A DNA stretch of 64,000 nucleotides, from the NCBI GenBank assembly GCA_008000375.1, contig SMOI01000101.1:42955-106954 (forward strand), in the 5' to 3' direction. Origin of the DNA: Poteriospumella lacustris (taxonomy: Eukaryota; Sar; Chrysophyceae; Chromulinales; Dinobryaceae). Below are positions 20,351-29,960 of the stretch, one piece after another (position 1 is the stretch's first letter; the number at the start of each line of letters is the position of its first letter). The notes beneath the pieces were generated by a model. The model saw nothing but the letters and a program-made list of their open reading frames with translations. It was not told where the DNA came from and did not search any database. The position numbers and the translations under genes were made by a program.

Positions 20351-22581
20351 CTATCCCTCCAGCAAGGACATGAACGCCTCGCGCGTCTGCACCCACTCCA
20401 CCTTCGACTGCGCGTCCGACCACGTGTCGGCGATCTGGTCGCCCAGTCGCACGATCACGAACAGCGCCTCCGCCCGCGCCTTCTCCACCAACAACGACTC
20501 GCGCAGCTGCGACTTCTTGTCCATCTGCGTGATCATGATGTTCTTCAAACATTGACGCAGATGGCCCAGCAGCTCGCGCGAGTAGTTGTTGGCGTACAGC
20601 GTCGCCGAGGCCACGCCCGGCATCACCTTCGCGTGCAGCTCGCGCTGCTGCGCGAAGCAGAACTGCAGGTAGTCCGTGATCGTCGCGATCAACGTACGCT
20701 CCACCTCCTGCATTTCCTTCACCACCGACGCGCCCTTGCCGTTGTCCGCCGACACCGTCGCGTTGCTCGCCGGCGCCGGCAACAATATGCGCGCCAAGAT
20801 CACCGGAATCAACGCCCAGCGGTGCTGCGGCGACAAGAACTTGATGCCGCGGATCAACAGCTTCTTGCCGATCACCGTCTGCAAGATCGCCGACACGTGG
20901 CGGCCGTCCAGGTTGTACTCGTTCGCGTTGCCCAGTATGCTGAGCTCGCGACCGCTCGCCGAGTGGCCGTGCGTCGACATCACGCCCGCGCCGCTGCTGC
21001 CGGCGCCGGATCCGAAGTGGTGCGGGGACGCGTGGATCAACGTGCGAATACCCAGCGACTGCGACAGCAAACTGATCGCCGCCTCGATCTCGCGCTTGAT
21101 CTCTTCCATCGCCGACTGGTTCTGGGCCACCGTCGGGAACTGCGCCAGCTGTTGAAGCTCCTGCACTGTGAACAACGCCTCGTACCCCTGCTGCACCGCC
21201 GCACGCGTCGACCACAGCCGACTGTTGAACGGCGACTTCCACTCCGTCGACAGCAGAATGTTGTCCGAGTCGCCCGTGTCCATCAGGTCCAGCTCCAAGT
21301 CGTTCAGGTTCGGAATCGACAACAGTTCTTTCGGCTTCGACACCTCTGCGCGGATGCGATGGCCCAAGACCTGCTCCTTCTCCTCCCAGTCCTTCACCTT
21401 CGCCGTGAAGTTGCGACGCGACTGGTCCATCTGCAGCTTGATACGCTCCTTCGTTTCTTTCCACGTCGGATTCGGCACCGTCGGCGGCGCAGGGACTTCG
21501 TCTTTGCCCTCGCGCACCGCCGCCTCTCGCTCCCTGCGGTTCTTCTTCAGCTTGAACTGCACCACACAGACAGGACACACACAGACACACCGCACATCAG
21601 CCACCACTCATCTCGACATCCTCTCTACGACCTGTCACTTACCTGAATGTGGTAGAAGTCGTCCGCATACGGATCCACCGTCTCCAGCGGTTGCAGCACG
21701 CGGCTTACCACGTACCGCACGTCCGACGCCGTCATGTACTTGCCGCGGCCCAAGTACTCCGTCACTCGCTGGTGCACCGGCTGTGTGGGCGTTTCCGGAA
21801 GCGCCTGCGTCACCGACGACAAGCTCGGCGTACCCGGGAACAACGACGAGCTCGGCGTCGACGGCGCCGCCGCGAAGAGGTCGCGCTGCGGCGTCGACGT
21901 GCCCTCCTCGAACAACGAACGCGGAGTGTGCTGCACTCCGCCCGCCGCCGCCGCGAACGACAAGGCTGGCGCCGCACTCACAGGCGTCGATGGAGCCGCT
22001 GCTGCCGGACGCGCACCACCCGCGATCGCGCCGAACAGCGCCGCACTGCTCGCTGCACTCACTTGCACTCCCGTCGGAGTAGCCGTCAAGAACGACGCCG
22101 GAGACGAGAAATACGCATTCGACGGCGTCGCACTGGATGCCACGGTCGTCGCCTCCCCGCCGGCAGCCTTCTTCTGCGGAGTCAGACCCGGCGGAAGACC
22201 CGGCGGAGCCGACTTCGCGATCTGAGGAATCGCCACCGGCGGAGGCGCCGTCGTCACCGGCTTGTTCAGCTTGAAGAAGTCCGGCAAGTTCTCTGGGTTC
22301 TCGTCATACTCCAGCACTTCCGCATCGCCAAACGTATCGTCGTTCGCCCCGTTCGCGTTGCCTTCGTCGATCAACCCGTCCAACCCGTCTCCGCCGTTGT
22401 CGAGCTCGAAGTCCTCCAGTCCGGCGGCAACGGTCTTTGCATTGTTTTGGAAAAACGCTGGTAATCCTACACCCAACCATCACCATCGCAACAAACAATA
22501 CACCGCTCTCGCACCGACGTCAAATCCTGCACTTCCTGCCAACTGCTGTCGCTCGCGCCGCTTACCTTTCAATTGCGACAT
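20351..22581 (-). CDS. PAT1: PAT1 mRNA-decapping activator, right copy, 3 exons
   Basis: Exons 22566-22581, 21643-22466 and 20351-21556 encode the same 681 residues as the left copy; all translated exon segments match exactly. The copies converge, with stops 599 bp apart. Both have intact splice sites, so both could be expressed, and convergent transcription would yield complementary transcripts able to pair over more than 2 kb. The domain content is as described for the left copy. Confidence 0.9.
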
Positions 22582-22745
22582 TGTCTCTGCCACACACTCT
22601 GCTGAGAATACAGAATCCACACAGATGTCTGGCCTCTGTCAGAGTTGTTTGCTTTTTGAAAAGGGCCTTCCCAATGGACCCGGGGCCATGTCGAAGCGTC
22701 TTCTGCCGAGTTCGCGTCGAGCGACAGCGGTCGACGCACTGGTCG

Positions 22746-22865
22746 CTAAGTTAAGCGGCGACGGTCGGCTTGGAGGCTCAACATAGCGTCAAACGGCCCA
22801 GCGACATCGTCGTGCTGCCCGCCGCCGTCGTCGGTCTCGGCGACTTCGTTCTTCTTGGAGGCCAT
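22746..22865 (-). CDS. 39-codon upstream ORF in the PAT1 leader, right copy
   Basis: The mirror of 17237-17356, encoding MASKKNEVAETDD through QADRRRLT. The only difference seen is Glu for Lys at residue 7. Confidence 0.35.
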   Translation of the reverse strand: MASKKNEVAETDDGGGQHDDVAGPFDAMLSLQADRRRLT

Positions 22866-22933
22866 TCTTTCACATAGTATTGACTCCTGGGGTCGTGGTA
22901 ACAGCAGAGTTGACGTGGTAATAGTTTGCAAAG

Positions 22934-25900
22934 ATGTCCGGATGGAGTACAGAGCCTAATGGTCTCAGTGACCATGAGTGGCAAGAGGAAATCCTCCATT
23001 TTTGGTTTGGCGGTGACCAGCAAGTGAATTACCACACCAAATGGTTTCCGGATGGAGGAGGAGACGTTCAAGCTCGCACGGATCGTGAAATCAATGAGCG
23101 CTTTGGCTCTCTCTTTCAAGCAGCCCTTCGTGGCGACTTCACTGATTCGTGGACTCAATCGCCCCGGTCGACGTTGGCACTCATCGTAGTACTCGATCAA
23201 TTTTCACGGCATATTTTCCGTCTTGAAGAGCGCCCCACTGATTATGAAGGCCGTAGAACCGCAGACAATGCCGCTCTTTCACTTGCACAAAACCTGCAAA
23301 GCAATCATGAAGCGACGGTGTCTTCCTGGCCAATGGCGATGATGGTCTTCGCGCTGATGCCTTTCCGTCACAACGCGTCAATCGATCGATTGGAATTCGT
23401 CTTGCAGCAGCTCCAAGAACGTGAAACGAGAGACAATCAAGGAACGGAACTGATGCTTCGCTTTCGTAAGCAAACCGTTCGTCGGTTGCAGCATTTGCAA
23501 GATCGCGCGAGGGTAAGAACGTCTTCGCCTGTGGCTGGTGCTGTGACTGCTCTGACCGCTGTTATTGCTCTTGTCGCTCTTGTTTGTATCAGCTGGAAGC
23601 TACCGACGATATCTTGGAATTTGAGCCATTTCAAGCGGACGAGAGCACCATCGCACAGCACAGACTTGTCGCGGCGACGGAGCAGTTCCTGCGACGTCAT
23701 TGGTCCTCGTTGCCGTATCAACGCACCGTCGTGTTACCATCCACGTCAGCCGCATCCATCGATGAAGATGCTACAACAGCCAGTGAGGAACCATTGGCCA
23801 AGAAGCGTGGAGGCAAGCCGGTGGTGGCCAACGTGTTGATGATTTCGTTGTCGGGCGGCGTCGACTCGATGGTCATTTCGAAGATTTTGCAGTGGCTGCA
23901 GCAGCATCAGCCTGGCTTACACATCGCGGCAATTGTCGCGGTTCATATTGACTATGCCAATCGTCCCGAATCTGGACGAGAAGCTGCCTATGTCGCAGAA
24001 TGGAGTGCACAGTTGGGAATTCAGTGTCGCATTCGGGTGGTGAACGAAGTGACGCGCGGCATCACGGACCGCGACGCCTACGAAAAGATCGCCCGCAACA
24101 TTCGCTACGGTTTTTACACAGAATGTATTCAAGACGCCCTGGCGGGGGCATTCTTCACGCCTTCGTTTGTCGCAGAACATGCCGGAGAAGCCGTCGACGT
24201 GCGCGTGTCGGGGATGATGTTCGGTCACCACCTGGGTGACGTGCAAGAAAACATCATTTCGAACGTTATGCGGTACGTTGCTCTGTGGTGTTGTCTGGGC
24301 ATCTTTTGGCTGTGTTTGTGTTGTATTGATCCTTTTCTGTGGTGTGCGGTGTGTATGTAGAGGCTCCAGTCCGTTGTACTTGTCGGGTATGACGGAGACG
24401 TCCGTGACGAACGGCGTGCACGTCTGGCGACCACTGCTCGCGTACGTCAAAGACGACATCTATGCCTTCTCGCATACCTACGGTGTACCGTATTTCAAGG
24501 ATTCGACGCCGAGTTGGTCCACACGTGGCAAACTACGACGCCAATTGATTCCGCTGTTGTTGGAGGTCTATGGCGCCGGTTGTTTGACGAATTTATCGAA
24601 TTTAGCGCATGAATCTGATCAAACGCGTGATTTGGTCCATGCCAACCTCTACGCACCCTTTCTCAAGTACGTCTTATTCGTCTCTAGTGCTTGATACGCT
24701 TGTTTCGGTTCTGTTGACCTTGTCGTGTGTGGTCGTGTGTTCGTAGCTCGGTACGTCGGTTTCCCTGTGGATTGGCGGTCAACATCTTGGCGTTTCGACA
24801 TCAACCGACGTGTTTCTGGCGCGAAGTGTTGAAGCTGTTGATGCATTCGATGGGTATGTCGTTGATTCGGGACAAAGCGGTGGGCAATTTCACCGAGCGC
24901 ATTCAACGGCAAGCGGCGATGAAGAAGATGCCCCATTTGCAGGGAAAGAAGGCGTCGAAGGCAGGTGACGCCGCCGGAGGAGAAGACGACAACCCGCACC
25001 GGTTACAACACGGATGGCTGGAGCTACGCAAGGGCTTCCATACGTTTTTGACGCCGCAGGGCGACCTCGTCATCTTCCAGGACGGTGTGTTGCGGAAGAA
25101 CCTCGTCGTGTACAACGTCATCACGTCGAAGAACCAATCGATGCAACGTGCCCGTGTCACTGCAACGGCGGGCGAGGCTACCGCTACTGCTGCTGCTGCT
25201 GCAGCAGCCGGCGATGAGGCCGCGGGTCATGCTGCCGCCACCGCTGGAAACGGAATCGCGGTGAATCCGAAGGCCCTGCTGGCGACGACGCTGACGGATA
25301 TGCTGCTGCACGTGCCGTCCGTGACGGTGGTTGCCGAGGCAACGGCATCGCCGGGTACAATGGCCGTTCGGCCGGCGGATGAGACCCAGTTGCAAGCGAT
25401 GATCACCAAGGAATACCCCGAGGGCGTGGTCCCTGGCCCCGTTGATGGCTTGTCACTGTCGTACGGGCCCTGGGCGATCACCGTCGACCTCCTCGGCGTT
25501 GTGGACACGACCACTGCCGACGTGAAGACGTTCCAAGAGATTGCTGCGCAGGAGAAACGACCGCCTTTGCCTTTGATTGGCGATGCGCTGCCAGGTGCCT
25601 TCGCGTACGAGGTGCATTGGCCGGTGCAGGCGACGACGTCGGTGCCGTTGGTCTTCCTGAAGGACGTCATCGACTACCTCGAGGCCTATCGCCAAGCGAC
25701 CTCGACGAGTATTCAGGAGATGTTCCGCGTGGATGACGATGTCGTCGTCCCTGACGCAGCCCCCACCGCCCAGTCCGATATCCACGCCGCTGCAGCCTTG
25801 AAGCGCAGTTTCCGCGCGTTGTCCGTCGATTTCCGTTTCATGGACATTCGTCTGCGCGATGGCTTGCCGCTGTTGCTACCTTTCAGCGTCCAGGACACTG

Positions 25901-26001
25901 CTGGAGCTACTGCTGTCCATTACCATCATTTCCGCATCGCGTATCGCTACCAAGGCCGACGGGCCGATGAACAAGGCAGCACGGGCTGTGAAGTGCACTA
26001 G
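22934..26001 (+). CDS. DUF924 - TilS-like PP-loop fusion protein, 4 exons
   Basis: Exons 22934-23512, 23593-24272, 24361-24666 and 24747-26001 give 939 residues, all junctions in phase. Residues about 13-195 are DUF924 (EEILHFWFGGD, LIVVLDQFSRHIFR, LMPFRHNASIDR), a helical domain of unknown function common in bacteria. Residues about 275-560 are a tRNA(Ile)-lysidine synthetase-type PP-loop ATPase with SGGVDS at 280-285, HIDYANRPES and PSWSTRGKLRRQL. Lysidine at the wobble base lets tRNA-Ile(CAU) read AUA, so a mitochondrial role is likely, although no clear presequence is visible. The last ~350 residues include an Ala/Thr-rich insert. The promoter and ATG lie inside the palindrome arm. Confidence 0.88.
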
Positions 26002-26052
26002 TCGACGAGAGAGACAGGAATACGTTCATAAGTGCCCGTGAATTATGAGTCT

Positions 26053-27434
26053 TTATCCATCTGTTAGCGTGTGTTGACAGTGAAGGGTCTGGCGTCGTCG
26101 TGTAGATGGGGAAGCGGCTGGACAGTGGCGGTTCGGCGACGGCAGCTTGTCAACGCGGCAGAGGTAGCATTCGCGCGGAAAGGGTCTGGGCGGTATAAAC
26201 GTAGCGATAGGTTCCGAGACGCAGACGGTACCTCTTGGGATGCTACGTTTACGAGCTGTGTTCGGCGTGTTCGACGTGTTGCTGGAGACGTGGTGGTAGA
26301 GTCTCAACCGCTCGATCATCCACGAGGCTACGGGAGATTCTTCTTGGCGTTCTCTCTGTGGTCCATCGCCATTATCACGCCATGGCCGATTCGCTATGGT
26401 CTGTGACTCTGCACAGGTGATGTATGTATCTTCTTCGCTGTGAACGGAACAAGAACTGGACGTAGCCGCCGTGAAGTACTGTGAGGAACCGAACACATCG
26501 GCGGTTGATTCGTCCGTCGATGGCGCCAGCAAGTGAAACTTAGGGCTTGGTGCATCGTCGTCCCCTGCGGGATGATAAAGACCGAGAGCAATCATAGCTT
26601 TACTCCTGTATCCGCATGACCACTGAGCATCACATTCTTATCTACGACGACAACCATCGGAACTTACCAATTCATGTACCACGGAAAGACTATCCGCGGT
26701 ACTGCAGAGATTCCCTGGGAGCCATCGCCAACAGAGACGACGATTAGAGTATCAGAGCAACTTTTCAATGCAGATTGAAAGCTTTCTGAGGCTTGTGGCT
26801 TCATCGAGGCCTCACTGCTGGTCACATACATCGAGGACAATCGAAGACCTTCACAGGAGGATCTACTGGACGACAGAAAACGACAGAGCCGAGTTTCTTC
26901 CCACAGAGGAAGAACAGCTACTGTATGAAGGCCAAGAAATGCAGATGCATAGATCGTAAGTTCAAGCAACGTTTCGGCTTCTTTCTGAGTAAGCGATGCA
27001 GCAAGATGCGGACACAACTCGTCATATCGAGCGAACTCAGGAATACGTGTGCAAATGTCTTGCGTCGATACACACAGAAATTCAGTGTTTGATCCTGCTT
27101 CAATACAATTTAGGACCATTTCGGACTTGCTCTCTTCGTTTTCTCCAACGAGACATGTCAAGATCGGCAGAGACTGGTCGGACATCAAGCTCCGCCACGA
27201 CAGTTGAGAAATCAACTCGCGCACGATAGAATTTTGAACCTTTTTTCTTCGATCAATAAAGTGATCGTGAACATACGGATCTAAGTATTTTCGGAATGAA
27301 TCTATGCGAGAATCAGTCAGTCGCGTCCTGAGAAAAAGATCCGTGATCTGATTCATTTCTTCGTATGAGAAAAAGAAGTCTTCCAATCGCTTATTTTTTC
27401 TCACTGTTGCTACTCGATGGCTCCCAAAATACAT
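26053..27434 (-). CDS. Zeta-toxin/kinase-fold-like protein with degenerate P-loop, 2 exons
   Basis: Exons 26668-27434 and 26053-26605 join in phase to 439 residues from ATG 27434. Residues 91-180 have the order seen in the zeta-toxin/UDP-GlcNAc-kinase-like fold: a hydrophobic strand and Gly-containing loop (LVGENEESKS, where a functional protein would have G-x-x-x-x-GK-S/T), DICTRIPEF at 126-134, AASLTQKEA at 145-153, then a long helix and strand. The catalytic P-loop is poor, so enzymatic activity is doubtful. The C-terminal exon is Ser/Thr/Pro-rich and probably disordered. It converges on the DUF924-TilS gene with 51 bp between stops. The fold assignment is an inference. Confidence 0.5.
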
Positions 27435-27776
27435 TAAACCATTTTCCTTCACTTTTCTTCGCCGGATTTACTTTTGTTCGCCCCGAAGGCACTGGTTTTC
27501 CTTGTTGTCCCAGGCGATCGCTTCCCACAACTTAAGGTTGGAATGACCACCTGCCAAAAGGCGTTACAGTTTTTGGTCCCAGCCGCTCAAGGAACAGCGG
27601 ACAACAAGCGGACGGCTTCAAGTTGACACGACGAGCGAAGAAGATTCTGGTCTGGTCTGCACATCAGAATCTTTGCGTTGCGACTGTGAATCCTGGGAAA
27701 GCATCATCCAGTTTACTTTCTACCCAGAAATTTGCCCCTTCGAATCGGGTCCTAAGCTTGTTATTGACGGTCGACC
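27435..27776. other. Divergent intergenic region
   Basis: 342 bp between the starts of the zeta-fold-like gene and TANGO2; it presumably holds both promoters. No ORF of note. Confidence 0.5.
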
Positions 27777-29552
27777 ATGTGCATTTTCTTTTTCGTCGTT
27801 GGCGATGCGCATCATCCGACCATTTTATGCAACAATCGGGACGAATATTTTGCTCGACAGACGGCTCGAGGGAATTTTTATCGCGATGAACAGCGCAATG
27901 AAGTGGATTTAACGCGCTTCCCTTTGAACGAACATCATACTCCCTATGTGCCCTACGATCTGGAAGCAGGTGGTACGTGGTTTAGCTTCGACTGTTTACA
28001 TGACCCAGAACGGTCCAGTGTACGCTTTGCAGTCGTCCTGAACCTCGACAACTATTCTGTGCCAACCGAGTTACCGTTGGCTCAGCTTCGGTCCCGCGGC
28101 GGCCTCGTGCGACAGTTTCTGCAGCTCGACCCAGACGGGCACACCACCGCTCAAGTGTACACCCAAGACATTTATGCACAACGCCATCAGTTTCGCCCCT
28201 TCAATCTCATCGTTTCAGATGGCTACGGCCACGCCTATTACGTCACCAGCAGCGTTTTCCAACGCAACGGGCCCGAGCGCTTGGAACCCGGTCGGTTGTA
28301 TGGCATTTCGAACGGATACCTTCACGATCACAGCTGGGAGAAGGTACAACTCGGACGAGCGTTGCTCAGTGGCCTCGTGACCCCATTGCATTTCCAAAAC
28401 ATCTTTTTCGACGATTTTCTTCCGCTGATTCGCTCACACGCGACCACTGCTGCTGATGCCGCCTTTGATACCGTCCGCCGCCAAGCTTTCCCACCGCTCA
28501 CCAGCAGCACAAGCTGCGATATTCCCCACGTTACATCACCCGAAGAGAAGCACCGAACGAATACACCCCACGACCACAGCGCGGACGGCGACGCCTTGAC
28601 ACTGGGACATGGCCGCCGCGCGTTGCATCTGCCGAGTCTCTTCCCTGCGCAGCCACAGCTGCAGCACTTCCTCGACAAACTCTTCCACGTCATGACCAAC
28701 ACGCAACCCTGCGCCGACCCCGACTACGGCCACAACCATTTGCCGCTCGTTCATCTCGCGTCGATCTTCGCGCGGCCCATCAGCATCGACACGTCGATAC
28801 CGCTGACGTCGGTCACGACGCCTGCGGCAGCGCTGCCCGGTGGCTCCGACTCGTATTATCTGCCCGGCAGCAGTGCCGTAACCGCCGCCAATCCTGCTGC
28901 GACGTTAGCAGGTACAGCAGTCACAGACGCGCCGCCTCCTCCGAACCCAGCGACGCCACCGTCGTCCACCGCGACGTTGGCCTCGCCGCCTATCGCTGAC
29001 TCCGACGCCGCGACGTCGTCGTCGTCCTCAGCGTCCTCAGCGTCTTCAGCGGCCATCGAAGTGCCTGGGGTAGTGCGGCAGCGCTATCAGCTGCTACCCA
29101 ACGATGTCTCCGCCGCAGCGAGTATCGTCCACGCAGCGCCAGCGCCAGCGCCAGCGTCAGCGTCAGCGCCAGCGACAGCGACAGCTGCCACTGACACAGC
29201 GTCCACAGCATCCACAGCGCCCACCGAGTCCACAGCGTCCACAGCGTCCATGACTACCCAAGCGGCTGCGGCCTCGTCCAACGGAGCAAGTGACGCGACG
29301 CCGCACCGCATCTTCGGCACACGGACCATCACCCTCCTCGTGCATCTCTCCGCCGTCTACGTGCGCACCCAGCAGCAATCGGCCCCGCCAGCTGCCCCGT
29401 CTGCGTCACCGCTGGCTGTCGATCGCGGCCATTTCGTACTCATCGAAGACGATCTGCGCATGCTGCCTCCTTCCACCACCGACGACACAGCGGCTGCCTG
29501 GACCCAGCAGCACGTCTTTCACAGCTTCGACAACCTCTCCGCCGCCCTCTGA
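27777..29552 (+). CDS. TANGO2: TANGO2 (NRDE domain) homologue with long low-complexity insert
   Basis: An intronless frame of 591 residues. MCIFFFVVGDAHHPTILCNN, then RDEYFARQT, is the N-terminal NRDE signature with the conserved Cys2. GGTWF, VVLNLDNY, FNLIVSDGYG and GRLYGISNGYL follow in family order, and FGTRTITLLVHL with HFVLIEDDLRML is the conserved C-terminal strand pair. The family is usually 250-280 residues and is tied to heme or lipid handling in mitochondria and the secretory pathway. Here about 300 extra residues of Ala/Thr/Ser/Pro repeats, including a run of gccagc/gtcagc repeats at 29135-29180, separate the last two blocks. GC content is high. Confidence 0.85.
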   Translation: MCIFFFVVGDAHHPTILCNNRDEYFARQTARGNFYRDEQRNEVDLTRFPLNEHHTPYVPYDLEAGGTWFSFDCLHDPERSSVRFAVVLNLDNYSVPTELPLAQLRSRGGLVRQFLQLDPDGHTTAQVYTQDIYAQRHQFRPFNLIVSDGYGHAYYVTSSVFQRNGPERLEPGRLYGISNGYLHDHSWEKVQLGRALLSGLVTPLHFQNIFFDDFLPLIRSHATTAADAAFDTVRRQAFPPLTSSTSCDIPHVTSPEEKHRTNTPHDHSADGDALTLGHGRRALHLPSLFPAQPQLQHFLDKLFHVMTNTQPCADPDYGHNHLPLVHLASIFARPISIDTSIPLTSVTTPAAALPGGSDSYYLPGSSAVTAANPAATLAGTAVTDAPPPPNPATPPSSTATLASPPIADSDAATSSSSSASSASSAAIEVPGVVRQRYQLLPNDVSAAASIVHAAPAPAPASASAPATATAATDTASTASTAPTESTASTASMTTQAAAASSNGASDATPHRIFGTRTITLLVHLSAVYVRTQQQSAPPAAPSASPLAVDRGHFVLIEDDLRMLPPSTTDDTAAAWTQQHVFHSFDNLSAAL

Positions 29553-29960
29553 ACCGCTCGCACTGTCACTGTCACTGCTGCCACCGCCCGTCCGCCCGCG
29601 CGGCCCGTAGACTAGACTAGACGCCTCGCACCACCCCCTCGTACTCTGCTTAACTCACGGTCGAATGCCCAGCGTATCGCTTACTAACAGCAGGTTTTAC
29701 AGTCATCGAACGTCGCCAGCCACCACAGAACACGTCGCGAATCGTGCGGCGGGAGGCGAACCGCTTCACGGCACACGACGACAGCCGGGTAGTTCCCGGC
29801 GCCACCGCGATGGCTACGAGGAAGCTACACCGATCGAATCGAAACGCAATGACAGAACACACAGACGAACGCACAGGACAGGGGGGAAACGAAGAGGAAA
29901 CGAAGACGACGGAGAGGCGCAGGGACGGACGGGCCGGGTGCCGCGAGGCGCCGTGTTCGT
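29553..29960. other. Gap between converging genes
   Basis: 408 bp with a purine-rich stretch at about 29870-29940 and no supported gene. Confidence 0.5.

Larger units (their letters stand above)
20151..22942 (-). repeat. Right arm of the 5.8-kb palindrome
   Basis: The inverted copy of 17160-19955. Coding sequence, introns and most of the leader appear identical; a handful of differences occur next to the outer end (for example gtggtaacagcag against gtggcaatagcag). The arm ends just after the ATG of the outward gene. Confidence 0.95.

Noticed and set aside
18020-22082. Long antisense ORFs (up to 515 codons) over both PAT1 copies
   Set aside because: Arg- or Ser-rich translations typical of the opposite strand of GC-rich coding sequence; the PAT1 frame explains the region.
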